DNA from: Candidatus Hydrogenedentota bacterium
Lineage (GTDB): Bacteria > Hydrogenedentota > Hydrogenedentia > Hydrogenedentales > GCA-2746185
Length of the DNA stretch: 33,842 nt
NCBI GenBank assembly: GCA_947486375.1
Contig: CANKTP010000021.1
Location: 1-33,842, forward strand
Direction of reading: 5' to 3'
In this document: positions 5,966 through 15,800 of the stretch, in pieces
Numbering within the stretch: the stretch's first letter is position 1
How the letters are laid out: each line of letters opens with the position of its first letter
Translations under genes and position numbers: made by a program
Notes under the pieces: model-generated
Database searches by the model: none
What the model saw: the letters and a program-made list of their open reading frames with translations, nothing else
Told to the model about the DNA's origin: nothing

Positions 5966-7744
5966 TCAACGCGGGGGCATCTTGAAGAGGTGCGCCCGGC
6001 ATCGAATGACGGCCGTGCCGGCCGCGAGGATGCAGCCGATCGCAAGTGCCATCCCGGCGGGTGAACTTGCGGGGACCTCGCCCTCGGGCAATACGGGCGG
6101 GGAATATTCCTCGAACCCCTCGCGAATGTATTCCAATACCGGGACCGCCGAATATTCGGGTTGGTAGTGCTGCCGGGACTGCGCACGCGCGCCGGCGATG
6201 AATGCCTCGAATGTGGCCGGGCGCCCCAGATGTCCGTGATAGCTCGCGACACTCCGGTCCGGATCGCGGAACCGCGGCACGCCCAGGACAGGATCGGTCT
6301 CCTCGCTCACTGGGAACCATTCGGGAAACCCGTACGAGGCCTGCTCGAAATTGTCCCCAACCAGCCGCAGAACGTGGAACAGTTGGTTGAGGTTCGCCGC
6401 GTTGGATTCGTATCGATTGTTCGAATAGGACACGGCGCTCGCGTCCGGAAGAATCCCGAGGAAGTACTCGACCAGATAAGACTCCCCGTCGTTGACCTCG
6501 AAGACGTTGTCGCGGACGACGTTGGCGCTGAGCAGGGGGCCGGAGAGGCGCAAGGCCAATCCCCAGTCGTGGACAATATTTTGCTGGACAATCAGGCCGT
6601 GGACGCCCACGGCCCCCGAGCCGTCCACTTTCGCGGTACAGGTAATGGCGAACCCATTTCGCCCGCTGGCCACGGTGGACACGATGTTTCCTTCCAACAC
6701 TGCCCCGCGCGCCGGGTCGATGTTCAATACCTCGATCCCGTTTCCCCTGAGCGCGTTTGGCGTAATGTCCGTGCCCTCGAGCACAACGTTCCCCGCCGCA
6801 ATCCCGGTCACGCCGCCGGGCCGGGGCACGTCTCCGCCGCCGAACTGGAGTCCAAGCGGGTTGCGGACGAACAGGTTGTCCTCGACGATGCCGCCGGCCC
6901 TGGCCTGGATGCCGTGCGACGCCGCGCGCGCGCTGATGTTTCCCCGAAAGACGAAATCCTCGCCCGCGTCGGACTGGCAATAGACGTTGTGATTGAAGAC
7001 GGTCGCCACGGCCACGGGATCGCTTTCGCGCCACCCGTTGTGATCGAACAGGTTCTCCTCGACCGTGACGCCGGTCGCCCCCTGGATGAAGATGCCCCCG
7101 GAATGCGCCACAGTGCTATAGGCGTCGACAATGATATTCCGGCGCAGCCGCACATTGTCGATCGCGCCGGTAAACCGCTGGACGATCACGTTCGCGCTGT
7201 AGTGTTCGACCAGGCAATCCTCGATCAAGATGTCGCTCGCGGGACCGAAGATTACGATGCCGCCCTCCGAGAAGCCGGTATTCGCATGGGCATTGAAGTG
7301 AATGCCGACGATCGCGAGGTGCGAGACCCCGGTGCTCAGGATGCGAAACCCCTCCTGCGTGCCGGACAAAATCCGGGGACGCTCGTCCCCCTCCCCGTAG
7401 CTGTACAGGAGCATGGGTTCCGCAGTCGACCGGCCACCCGAGCGGTTCCACCCGCGAAGCGTATCGACCCACACGTCGTCGCGCCGTAGCAGTAGCCAGT
7501 CGGGGAACCCGTTACGGAGCAAGGACTGGCCCTTCGCCAGCGTCGCGACCGGGAAAATATCGGAAAGGCCGTCGTTACTGTCATTGCCCAAGGAGGAGCT
7601 TACGTAGACGATTCGGGTGTCGGGGCTTGGGGCGAAGGCGGTGTAGCCCGGGGGAAGTTGCTCGTCGAACTTCGAGGGCGCGGCAGCGACCGAAGCCACG
7701 GACGCCAGGACGAGCGAAAGCGCCGCAACCGCCAACCACCGCAT
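5966..7744 (-). CDS. Secreted right-handed beta-helix protein with C-terminal sorting-like tail
   Basis: A 592-residue exported protein. Residues 1-22 are a signal peptide (MRWLAVAALSLVLASVASVAAA). The opening 'VYVSSSLGNDSNDGLS' is the usual start of pectate-lyase-like beta-helix proteins. From about residue 130 to 420 there are repeated N-rich turns with short strands, such as ILIEDCLVEHYSANVIV, VTVEENLFDHNGW and GIVEDNLFVRNPLGL, typical of parallel beta-helix coils. The tail from residue 557 (VPASSPAG, then a hydrophobic helix, then basic residues) resembles PEP-CTERM/VP-type sorting signals handled by exosortases. A substrate cannot be named; many such proteins bind or cleave polysaccharides. 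AGGAG lies 10 nt before the ATG. No exosortase gene is in the window. The fold is fairly sure, the enzymatic activity unknown. Confidence 0.75.
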   Translation of the reverse strand: MRWLAVAALSLVLASVASVAAAPSKFDEQLPPGYTAFAPSPDTRIVYVSSSLGNDSNDGLSDIFPVATLAKGQSLLRNGFPDWLLLRRDDVWVDTLRGWNRSGGRSTAEPMLLYSYGEGDERPRILSGTQEGFRILSTGVSHLAIVGIHFNAHANTGFSEGGIVIFGPASDILIEDCLVEHYSANVIVQRFTGAIDNVRLRRNIIVDAYSTVAHSGGIFIQGATGVTVEENLFDHNGWRESDPVAVATVFNHNVYCQSDAGEDFVFRGNISARAASHGIQARAGGIVEDNLFVRNPLGLQFGGGDVPRPGGVTGIAAGNVVLEGTDITPNALRGNGIEVLNIDPARGAVLEGNIVSTVASGRNGFAITCTAKVDGSGAVGVHGLIVQQNIVHDWGLALRLSGPLLSANVVRDNVFEVNDGESYLVEYFLGILPDASAVSYSNNRYESNAANLNQLFHVLRLVGDNFEQASYGFPEWFPVSEETDPVLGVPRFRDPDRSVASYHGHLGRPATFEAFIAGARAQSRQHYQPEYSAVPVLEYIREGFEEYSPPVLPEGEVPASSPAGMALAIGCILAAGTAVIRCRAHLFKMPPR

Positions 7745-7862
7745 TACGCTTGCACTCCTGACAGTCCGACGAAGCGCGGAGTATACCAGAAACGGGGGTA
7801 GGGGTGCGAAGTGGAATGACGGACGGAAGGGGCAGAAGTTGCCGATAGGAAAAATCGCGGCG

Positions 7863-9356
7863 TTAGACGGCGGTGGCGAGGCGCATGACGGCCTCCTCGG
7901 TGAGGTCTTCGCGGGAGAGTTCGCCGGAGATGCGGCCCTGGCACATGACCAAGGCGCGATCGGAGAGGGTGAGGACTTCCTCGAGCTCGCTCGATACGAA
8001 GAGAATCGCGACGCCCTGGGCGGCGAGTTCCTCCATGATCCGGTAGATTTCGCGTTTGGCGCCGACGTCGATTCCGCGGGTAGGCTCGTCGAGCAACAGG
8101 ACGCGGGGACGAATCGCGAGCCATTTCCCGAGGACGATTTTTTGTTGGTTGCCGCCGGAGAGGAGCTGGACGGTTTGCCGGTCGCTCGGGGTCTTGATAT
8201 TGAGGCGACCGATCATCTCGCGGCTGACGGCCTGCTCGCGGCGGCGCGGCAGGAAGCCGGCCCTCGAATCGGCGCGGAGGCTGGCGAGCGAGATGTTTTC
8301 GCGGACGGCCATCTCAAGGATGAGACCCTGCGCCTTGCGGTCCTCGGGCACGAGGGCCATGCCGGCGCGGATGGCGTCCTTGGGACGGCGTGGCGCGAGG
8401 GACTGCCCGTTAATCTCGACCGTGCCCGCGATCGGGGGCTGCACGCCGAAAAGGGTTTCGAGGAGCTCGGTGCGGCCCGCGCCAACGAGGCCCGCTATCC
8501 CGACGACCTCGCCCGCGCGGATGGAGAACGAGACCGGCTGGCGGGGATGCGCAACGGTCCGAATACCGTTGACGGCCAACACGACCGGCTGGCATTCCGC
8601 GCGCGGCCCGCGCTTGGAGGCCGTGATGTCGCGGCCCACCATGAGGCGGACCATCGCGGCATGATTGATCTCGTCGCGTTCGAGACGACCCGCGTTGGCG
8701 CCGTCGCGCAGGACCTCGACACGATCGGCGAGTTCCTTCACTTCGCCGAGACGGTGGGAGATATAGACGATGCTGACGCCGCGCGCCTTGAGTCCGCGGA
8801 TGACGGCGTACAATTGTTCGGTCTCGCGCTGGGAGAGGCTCGAGGTCGGCTCGTCCATGATCAGGATGCGCGCCCGTACGGAGAGGGCCTTGCCAATCTC
8901 TACCATTTGTTGGTGGCCGATGGAGAGGGTGCCGACGATCGTTTGCGGGGACACGTCGAGGCCGAGTTGATCGAGTAGCACTTTCGAGTCGCGCGCGATG
9001 GCCTTCCGGTCGATCAGGCCGAAGCGGCGCGGTTCGCGGCCCAGGAAGAGGTTCGCCCCGACATCGAGGTTGTCCGCGAGGTTGAGTTCCTGATGGATGA
9101 GCGCGATGCCCAATTGTTGCGCCGCAGCCACGGAGCCAACGCGGACCCGTTCGCCGTCGAGCGCGATTTCGCCGGAGTCGGCCTGTTGCACACCGGCAAG
9201 GATTTTCATCAGGGTGCTCTTGCCAGCGCCGTTCTCGCCGATCACGGCAAGGACCTCGCCCTGACGAAGGGACATGCTGACGCGGTCAAGGGCCTTGACT
9301 CCGGGGAACTGTTTGCAGAGTTCGCGGACGTCGAGTAGGGGCTTGCCGCCGGACAC
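7863..9356 (-). CDS. Sugar ABC transporter ATP-binding protein (RbsA/MglA-type, double ATPase)
   Basis: A 497-residue fusion of two ATPase domains that powers CUT2-type sugar import. Domain 1 has Walker A GENGAGKS (about residue 41) and Walker [13 protein letters not shown]. Domain 2 has the usual degenerate Walker A (GLVGAGRTE), the signature [14 protein letters not shown] and Walker [14 protein letters not shown]. Length and order are those of RbsA, MglA and XylG, but the substrate cannot be told from the ATPase. It starts at GTG 9356, only 5 nt after the stop of the binding-protein gene, with a poor ribosome site, so translation is probably coupled. The normal third component, a multi-span permease, is absent on either side. 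Confidence 0.93.
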   Translation of the reverse strand: MSGGKPLLDVRELCKQFPGVKALDRVSMSLRQGEVLAVIGENGAGKSTLMKILAGVQQADSGEIALDGERVRVGSVAAAQQLGIALIHQELNLADNLDVGANLFLGREPRRFGLIDRKAIARDSKVLLDQLGLDVSPQTIVGTLSIGHQQMVEIGKALSVRARILIMDEPTSSLSQRETEQLYAVIRGLKARGVSIVYISHRLGEVKELADRVEVLRDGANAGRLERDEINHAAMVRLMVGRDITASKRGPRAECQPVVLAVNGIRTVAHPRQPVSFSIRAGEVVGIAGLVGAGRTELLETLFGVQPPIAGTVEINGQSLAPRRPKDAIRAGMALVPEDRKAQGLILEMAVRENISLASLRADSRAGFLPRRREQAVSREMIGRLNIKTPSDRQTVQLLSGGNQQKIVLGKWLAIRPRVLLLDEPTRGIDVGAKREIYRIMEELAAQGVAILFVSSELEEVLTLSDRALVMCQGRISGELSREDLTEEAVMRLATAV

Positions 9357-9361
9357 CGGGA

Positions 9362-10402
9362 CTACTCGGCGCGCAGGATCTTGAGTTTCGCGAAGAAATC
9401 CTCGACGTTGTCCTTTCGGACAACGACGCTCTCGACCTCGATGAAGCCGCCCTCGGGGATGACGGATTTGTCGCCCTTGGCCAACGCGGTAAGCACGCGG
9501 ACGGATTGGTAGCCGTACTGGTAGGGTTGCTGGCTGACGGTGCCGTGGACGTGGCCGTCGATGATGCCCTGGAGGGTGTCGTCGGCCTCGTCGAAGCTGA
9601 CGATCTTGATGGTGCCGGTCTTGCCCGCTTCCTTGACGGCGGCGAGGCAGTTGGGGACGTTATAGGCGAAAAGGCCGACCATGCAGCGAAGATCGCCGAA
9701 GGTGGCGATGGCGTCCTCGGCATTCGACTTGGCCTTGGCGTAGTCGAAATTGTCCGTCCGGGTCCCGACGATTTCATACCGTGCGTTCACGAGTTCCGCG
9801 GCCGCAAGATCGAAGCGTACGTCGGTGCCGGACTGCACGGGGCGGTCGAGCAATTCGTCGATGACGCCCTGGCGGCGTTGTTGGGCGTTGAGCTGCTCGA
9901 GGCGACCGACGAAGATCATCACCTTGCCGCCCTCGGGTAATACTTCCTTCACGAGGACGCCGGCCTGGCGGCCCGCCTTGTAGTTGTCCATGCCGATGAA
10001 GCACAGTCGGTTCGAGCCGGGCGCGTCGGAGTCCTGGGTGATGACGTTGGTAAGGGCGGCGGCCTGGTTGATGAACTCGACCTGGTTGGCGGCGTCGATC
10101 GGGCTGATGGCGATGCCGTCCACGCCATTCGAGAGGACGCCCTCGATCATGCGTTTCTGGTCGACAAGGCCTTTCGGCGGCATGAGCACCTCGCATTCGA
10201 CGCCGAGGTCCTTGGCGCCCGCCCTGACCCCGGCGGCGGCGATGGTCCAGAAGGGATCGATGCCGTTGGTGACGTAGGCGAGGCGAATCGGCTTGCCGCC
10301 CGCGGCGTCCGTGGGCGAACCCGCAGTGTCCGGGGTTTCCGTACCGCAGCCGGCAAACATCATCGCCGTGGCCGCCATCAATACGAACAATTGTTTCTTC
10401 AT
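9362..10402 (-). CDS. Sugar-binding lipoprotein of an ABC transporter (Peripla_BP_4 type)
   Basis: A 346-residue periplasmic binding protein of the ribose/galactose/inositol type. The N-terminus [20 protein letters not shown] is a lipoprotein signal with the modified cysteine at residue 19. The first lobe begins [20 protein letters not shown], followed by [10 protein letters not shown] and the hinge segment [14 protein letters not shown]. These are hallmarks of the family that feeds RbsA-type ATPases. The start at 10402 is supported by GGAG about 8 nt upstream and by the lipobox, so longer readings towards 10597 are rejected. It lies between an SDR gene (31 nt upstream) and the ATPase (5 nt downstream), forming a likely sugar or polyol uptake operon. 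The ligand is unknown. Confidence 0.9.
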   Translation of the reverse strand: MKKQLFVLMAATAMMFAGCGTETPDTAGSPTDAAGGKPIRLAYVTNGIDPFWTIAAAGVRAGAKDLGVECEVLMPPKGLVDQKRMIEGVLSNGVDGIAISPIDAANQVEFINQAAALTNVITQDSDAPGSNRLCFIGMDNYKAGRQAGVLVKEVLPEGGKVMIFVGRLEQLNAQQRRQGVIDELLDRPVQSGTDVRFDLAAAELVNARYEIVGTRTDNFDYAKAKSNAEDAIATFGDLRCMVGLFAYNVPNCLAAVKEAGKTGTIKIVSFDEADDTLQGIIDGHVHGTVSQQPYQYGYQSVRVLTALAKGDKSVIPEGGFIEVESVVVRKDNVEDFFAKLKILRAE

Positions 10403-10433
10403 GATCCGCTCCCCGAAAGTTGTGCGCGTGGCC

Positions 10434-11216
10434 TCAGGCGACCGTGTGCGCGCCGTTGACGCAAATGTTTTGTCCAGATATATAGGCCGCCTCGTTGCTC
10501 GCGAGGAAGGTGACCGTGTCGCCGACCTCGACGGGCAAACCCCAGCGCCGCATGGGCACCCCGGCGAGATAACTGTCCTTGGCTTCCTGCGGGTCATGCT
10601 CGTGACGCTCGACGGGAATCCAGCCGGGCGAGACCATGTTGACAGTGATGCCCCAGGGCGCGAGTTCGGAAGCGAGGCTACGGGTGAACCCGTTTTGTCC
10701 GCCCTTCGCGGCGACGTAGGCCGTGAAGTTCGGGACCCCGCGCTGGAAGACTTCGGAGCCGATGTTGACGATGCGGCCCCAGCGTTGGTGCTTCATATGC
10801 GCCACCGTTGCGCGCACCAGCAGGTAGGGGCTCTTGACGAAGAAGTCGAGCATGGACTGGTAGAAGTCCCAGTCGTAGAGCTCGATGGGCTTCTGGGGTT
10901 GCTCGGGCGTGGCGTTGGGCACGACGATGTCGATGGGGCCGAGCGCCGCGGAGACTTCTCGCACCATGCGGTCCACGTCGTCCTTGTCGATGGCGTTTGC
11001 GCGGACCAGCATTCCCTCGTGGCCGAGGGCCTGGAACTCGTCGAAGGTCTGGCGCGCCTTCTCTTCGCCGTGCATGTAGTTGATGGCGACCTTCGCGCCG
11101 GCGCGCCCGAGGGACATGGCCATTGCCTTGCCGAGGCCCTTCGAGCTGCCCGTGATGAGGGCGACGCGGCCCTCGAGGCTGAACTGCGGATTTTCGTTGG
11201 AGGTGGACGTGGACAT
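10434..11216 (-). CDS. SDR family oxidoreductase
   Basis: A 260-residue classical short-chain dehydrogenase. ITGSSKGLGKAMA is the NAD(P) loop, NIGSEVF carries the catalytic Ser, and YVAAK is the YxxxK pair. The C-terminal INxxSPGW-like and YISGQNICVNGAHTVA segments are standard. Substrates of this class range from sugars and polyols to 3-oxoacyl-ACP. Because it lies 31 nt upstream of a sugar-binding lipoprotein and ATPase on the same strand, oxidation of the imported sugar or polyol is a reasonable inference. The ATG at 11216 has a weak GGA upstream. It shows no special resemblance to the SDR at 2003, which lacks the catalytic tyrosine. Confidence 0.85.
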   Translation of the reverse strand: MSTSTSNENPQFSLEGRVALITGSSKGLGKAMAMSLGRAGAKVAINYMHGEEKARQTFDEFQALGHEGMLVRANAIDKDDVDRMVREVSAALGPIDIVVPNATPEQPQKPIELYDWDFYQSMLDFFVKSPYLLVRATVAHMKHQRWGRIVNIGSEVFQRGVPNFTAYVAAKGGQNGFTRSLASELAPWGITVNMVSPGWIPVERHEHDPQEAKDSYLAGVPMRRWGLPVEVGDTVTFLASNEAAYISGQNICVNGAHTVA

Positions 11217-11265
11217 AGTTTAATTTCCGATTTGTGCGGGTGAATCTGGCTTGGGGGCGCTGAAG

Positions 11266-11296
11266 ATAGGACCTATGGGACTTATATGACCTATAG
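11266..11296. repeat. Short degenerate tandem/palindromic repeat (GACCTATAG type)
   Basis: ATAGGACCTAT, a perfect odd palindrome, is followed by variants GGGACTTATAT and GACCTATAG, giving about three 10-11-nt units. The repeat lies between the DUF1501 gene and the SDR and is AT-richer than its surroundings. It could be a slipped repeat or part of a regulatory region for the SDR operon. Nothing else is apparent in this 167-bp gap. Confidence 0.5.
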
Positions 11297-11383
11297 ATGC
11301 GCGCGGCACCTTTTCGGGTGGCGTGCGTAGGCGGGGCGATGGGATCGCGCGGGCGGATATCGAGATAGTGGGGCTTGCGGTTC

Positions 11384-12832
11384 TCATGCGAGTAGGGGCC
11401 GGACGACCTCGCCGAAAACATCCGTGAGCCGCATGTCGCGGCCGCTGTAGCGGAAGGTCAGTCTTTTGTGATCGAAGCCGAGCAGATGGAGCATGGTGGC
11501 GTGGAGGTCATGTATCTCGACCTTGTCCTCGACGGCCTTGTACCCGTATTCATCCGTCGCGCCGTAGGTGATTCCGCCCTTGACGCCGCCGCCGGCCATC
11601 CACATGGTGAAGCCGAAGGGATTGTGGTCGCGTCCGTCGCGTCCCTGGGCAAACGGGGTGCGGCCGAATTCGCCGCCCCAAAGGACGAGGGTCTCGTCGA
11701 GCATGCCGCGCGACTTGAGGTCCTTGAGGAGTCCAGCGATGGGCTGATCGACGGCCAGGGCGTTTAGGCCGTGATTGTCCCTGAGCCCCTGGTGCGCGTC
11801 CCAGCGGTCGATGCCGGCGATGCCGGGACAAGTCAGCTCAACGAAGCGGACGCCCCGCTCGACGAGGCGGCGGGCGACGAGGCATTGGCGACCGTAGCTT
11901 CGCGTTTGCTCGTAGTCGGCTTCCATGCCGTAGAGACGCTTCGTCGCGTCGGACTCGCCGGTGATGTCGGTCAACTCGGGTACGGCGGTCTGCATTCGAA
12001 ACGCGAGCTCGTAGTTCGAGATGGCGGACTCGAATTGATCGTGGTGTCCGACGCGGTCCATGGTCATCGCATCGAGGCGGTGCATGAGGGCGAGTTTATT
12101 CTCCTGCAGCTTGGGTGCAGACTCTGTCGGCGTGACGTTGGCGAGCGAAGGGGTCTCGCTGCGGAAGAAGGAGGCCTGGTAGGCGGCGGGGAGGAACCCG
12201 GCGGCGAAGTTGTCGGCGCCGCCCGAGGGGATGAGCCCGCCGTTGAGCACGACGAAACCGGGCAGGTCGCGGTTTTCGCTGCCGAGTCCGTAGGTCGCCC
12301 AGGCACCCATGCTGGGGCGCCCGGCTTGGCCGAGGCCGGTGTGGAGGAAGTAGTTGGCGGCGTTGTGCTCGGAGAAGCTGGAGACCATCGAGCGGATGAC
12401 GGCGAGGTCGTCCACGCACGCGCCGATGTGGGGAAACAGATCGCTGACGGGGATGCCGCTATGTCCGTATTGCTTGAAGGCCCAGGGGCTCTTGAGGGTG
12501 CTGCCGTTGTTGTCGAACTGGGTCGGCTCCATGGTCATCGCGAAGGGCTTGCCGTCGTCCTGATCGAGGCGCGGCTTGGGATCGAAACTGTCGACATGCG
12601 AGACGCCGCCGTCCATGTAGCAAAAGATGACGTTCTTCGCGCGGGCGGGATGGTTCGGGGCGAGGGCGGCCAGCGGCCCGTCGAGTTGGTTCGACTTCAG
12701 CGCCCCGCCGAAGGCGCGGTCGCCGAGGAGAGCGGTGAGCGCGACGGCGCCGAAACCGTTGGCGGTCGCGCGGAGCATGTCGCGGCGCGAGAGGGGCGTC
12801 GCGCAACGGTTGCATGGATATGGGAATGCCAC
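11384..12832 (-). CDS. DUF1501 domain protein with Tat signal
   Basis: A 482-residue sulfatase/phosphatase-fold protein of the DUF1501 family. The N-terminus carries a Tat-like signal (LSRRDMLRATANGFGAVALT). The mature part has VIFCYMDGGVSHVDSFDPKP, GEFGRTPF and the C-terminal LHLLGFDHKRLTFRYSGRD motif typical of the family. These proteins are almost always found beside PSCyt1/DUF1549/DUF1553 partners in Planctomycetes and relatives, as here. The pair is thought to act on complex polysaccharides, but its chemistry is not settled. The start is GTG at 12832, set by AGGAG 8 nt upstream. That site overlaps the stop codon of the upstream partner, so the two are translationally linked. A long open reading further upstream lies antisense-free inside the partner and is not coding. 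Confidence 0.9.
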   Translation of the reverse strand: MAFPYPCNRCATPLSRRDMLRATANGFGAVALTALLGDRAFGGALKSNQLDGPLAALAPNHPARAKNVIFCYMDGGVSHVDSFDPKPRLDQDDGKPFAMTMEPTQFDNNGSTLKSPWAFKQYGHSGIPVSDLFPHIGACVDDLAVIRSMVSSFSEHNAANYFLHTGLGQAGRPSMGAWATYGLGSENRDLPGFVVLNGGLIPSGGADNFAAGFLPAAYQASFFRSETPSLANVTPTESAPKLQENKLALMHRLDAMTMDRVGHHDQFESAISNYELAFRMQTAVPELTDITGESDATKRLYGMEADYEQTRSYGRQCLVARRLVERGVRFVELTCPGIAGIDRWDAHQGLRDNHGLNALAVDQPIAGLLKDLKSRGMLDETLVLWGGEFGRTPFAQGRDGRDHNPFGFTMWMAGGGVKGGITYGATDEYGYKAVEDKVEIHDLHATMLHLLGFDHKRLTFRYSGRDMRLTDVFGEVVRPLLA

Positions 12833-12840
12833 GGTACTTT

Positions 12841-12845
12841 CTCCT
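12841..12845 (-). promoter_or_regulatory. Ribosome binding site overlapping the DUF1553 stop
   Basis: AGGAG on the minus strand shares bases with the TAG stop of the upstream gene (12844-12846). It sits 8 nt before the GTG start of the DUF1501 gene, fixing that non-ATG start and suggesting coupled translation. Confidence 0.6.
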
Positions 12846-15800
12846 AGCGGATGAAGATGAATTCCTTCATTGTGAATACGACATGGCACAAGTCGGCCCA
12901 GACACGGGGATCGTCGAAACATTCCTCGATGGACAATCCGTATTCCGAGCCTTGGCGGATCAGAAACACATGCAAATCCTCGGATTCCTCGTCCGATGGA
13001 TGTCTTGCGATGGCCGTCATGAACAAACGGTCGATCCGCTCGCGGGGTTCGAGGCCGGCGGCTTGCAGTTCGAGCTCGCTCCACGCCTTTGCCTGCTCGG
13101 CCACGAAGGGATCGTTCATCAGGATGAGGGCCTGGGCGGGAACGTTCGAGACATTGCGCCTGCCGACGGTGGTGTCGGGAATGGGCATGTCGAAGGCGAG
13201 CATCATGGGCGACAGGAAATTGCGGCGGACCTCCTGGTAGATCGAGCGGCGGTTCGCGCCGTCCATCGGCCCCGACGTGGGGGGGCGGCGGTTGCTGCTC
13301 ATGAAGGGCGAGAGGAATGCGGGGACGGACTCGCCATAGAAGGCGGGGTCGAGGCGCCCCGAGACGGCGAGGAGGGTGTCGCGGATCGACTCTCCCTCGA
13401 GGCGGCGCAGGGAGGCGCGGTGCAGCCAAACATTGGCGGGGTCCTTTTGTTCGGCGAGTTCGTTCCCAGGGGCGCTTGACAGGGCGTAAGTCTTGGTCAA
13501 CATCAGCTCGCGAATGAGGCGCTTGATGGACCAGCCCCCGGACTGGAATCGATCGGCGAGGAAGTCAAGCAACTCGGGATGCGAGGGGGGCTGGCCAAGC
13601 ACGCCGAAATTGTCCAAGGTGGGAACGATGCCTTTGCCGAAGAGATGGTGCCAAACTCGATTCGCCATGACGCGGGCGGTTAGGGGGTTGGCCGGGTCGA
13701 CGATGTCGTTGGCGAGCTCGAGGCGACCGCTGCCGTTGGCGATGGGGGGCTGATCCGGCCCGGCGATGGCCTCGAGAAAACGGCGGGGGGCCGGGTCGCC
13801 GGGGGTCTTGTAGCTGCCGCGGATGAAAACGTTCTCGTCCTCGGGCGACCCGTCGGTGATGGCAAGGACGCGTTCGGGTTCGGGGAGGGTGCCGTCGATC
13901 TCGGCGGCTTGGGTTGTAATTTGCGCGATTCGCCCTTCCGGATCGTCCAGGTCGACGAGCGCGTTCTTGGACAGGAATTGGAGGAAATCGAGGGATCCGG
14001 CGTTCGCGGTCCCCTCGGCGGCTTGGAGCATGGCGCTGGAGGCGAGGCCCGCGTAGGCCTGCACGAGATCGCCGGTGGAGCGGGTGTCCGGCGTGAGGAT
14101 GCGCCCGAGCACGCCGAAATCGAGGGATTCGGCGGGATCGGCGCCGGAGAATCGAATCTCGTCGACGGCGATGTAGCCGTCGCCGTCGTCGATGAGCTCG
14201 ATGTAGGCTCGCCGTCCCTTGAATTTCGCAAGGTCGCGGGTTTGGTTGTGCCAGACCCATTGGCCGCCCGTGTTGACGTCGATGAGGGTCGACTCGAAGA
14301 GGAGGCCGTTGTATTCGCGGAGCTGGAAGTTCTCAATAACGAGCCGTATTTGCCCGCCCTCGCCGGCCATTCGGTAGTGAATGTTGTCGTGTTCGATGGT
14401 GAAGGTGGGCGAGCGCAACACCCCTCGCAGCTTCTTCGACATTCGGCCGCTTTGCGCGGCGCCGGCGGTCAATGGCACGCCGGTAACCGCGTGTTCGAGC
14501 CATTCGCCCGGCGCGGCGGGGGCGTCGCCGAAGGCCTCGCCGGAGGGGAACCACCCGTCGTAGACCCCGGAATTGAAATCCTCGAAAACCGTGTAGGTGG
14601 AGGTGGCCGCCATGGCCATGTCCATCGACTCCTCGGGAATCGCGAGGAGCGGGGCGCGGGCCGAGTCCCACGTTTCGGGATCCACGGCGGCGAGGGCCGA
14701 CCATGCGAAGAAGGGATGGGCGGGTTTGGCCGCGCCCGGATCTTGGAGCGCATCGACCCAGCGGGCCAGCTTGCCCGGGTCGAGGGTTCGTTCGGCGGCT
14801 ACGGCGTCGAAGGGGCGGCGGGGGGCGTTGGAGAAAAGGTGTTCGCTGAAAACGATATGGTCGACGAGGACGTGGCCTCCCTCGTCCGGGGATTCGTCGG
14901 CGATTTCCAGGATGCCTTGCTGTCCGCCGAACTCGGCGACGTCCCATTGATCGCGGCGGAAGGCCTCGGTGGAATCGCCGGTCGCGGTGCGGACGATTTC
15001 GCCGCCGACGCGGAGGCGCAGCCCTGCATTTTCGGGCATGTTTCCGCCGGCGATGAGGAAACGAATGTAGCGCCGCTCGATCAGGAAGGGGCGCGACACC
15101 AGTTTCCCTTGCGAGAGATCGCCGTCCTCGAAGGAGTTGGCGAAGCGGGTCCCCTGGACGCCGCCGACCGTGGCTTGGCGCGGGAGAACTCCGGCGGCCG
15201 GGGTGCGTCCGAACGCCGTTCCCGAGGACGTCCAATTGGCGTAGTCCCCGCGCTCGAAGTCCTCGAAAACGATGTCGGGCCTGAGCATGGCCAGCCCGTC
15301 CGAGGGTATCCACTCGCCGCGCATGGTCTCCTGGACCGCGGGAAGATAATTCGCGACCTCCGCAGCCACGGCATCGGCGTTGTCCCGAAGGAGGCCGGCG
15401 AGGACCCGTTCGCCCTCGTCGAAGAGCGGCTTCATGGCGGCGACGCCCTCTCGAATCTTTCCGTGGCGGTCGAGGTAGGCGAACTGCTGGCGAGAGCTCT
15501 GCATGAACCCGGCGAGGGCGTAGTAGTCCTTCGTGGCGATGGCGTCGAACTTGTGATCGTGACATCGTGCGCAGGCGACGGTCATGCCGAGGAAGGCCTT
15601 GCCGATGACGTCGATCTGGTTGTCGATGCGGTCGGCCTCGTCCTGCCGGACATCGACGGGCCCGTGGGTCGCCTGGTGCATGAACCAGAAACCGGTGCCA
15701 ATGATGGACTCGTTGTAACCCTCGGTCTCGTGCATGCGCGGATTGTCGATCAGGTCGCCGGCAACGTGTTCGGTGACAAGCCGGTCGTAGGGCACGTCGG

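Noticed and set aside
12833-13429. N-terminal extension of the DUF1501 protein by about 200 residues
   Set aside because: It lies entirely inside the DUF1553 gene in another frame and is Arg/Pro-rich. The GTG at 12832 has a good ribosome site and precedes a Tat signal.
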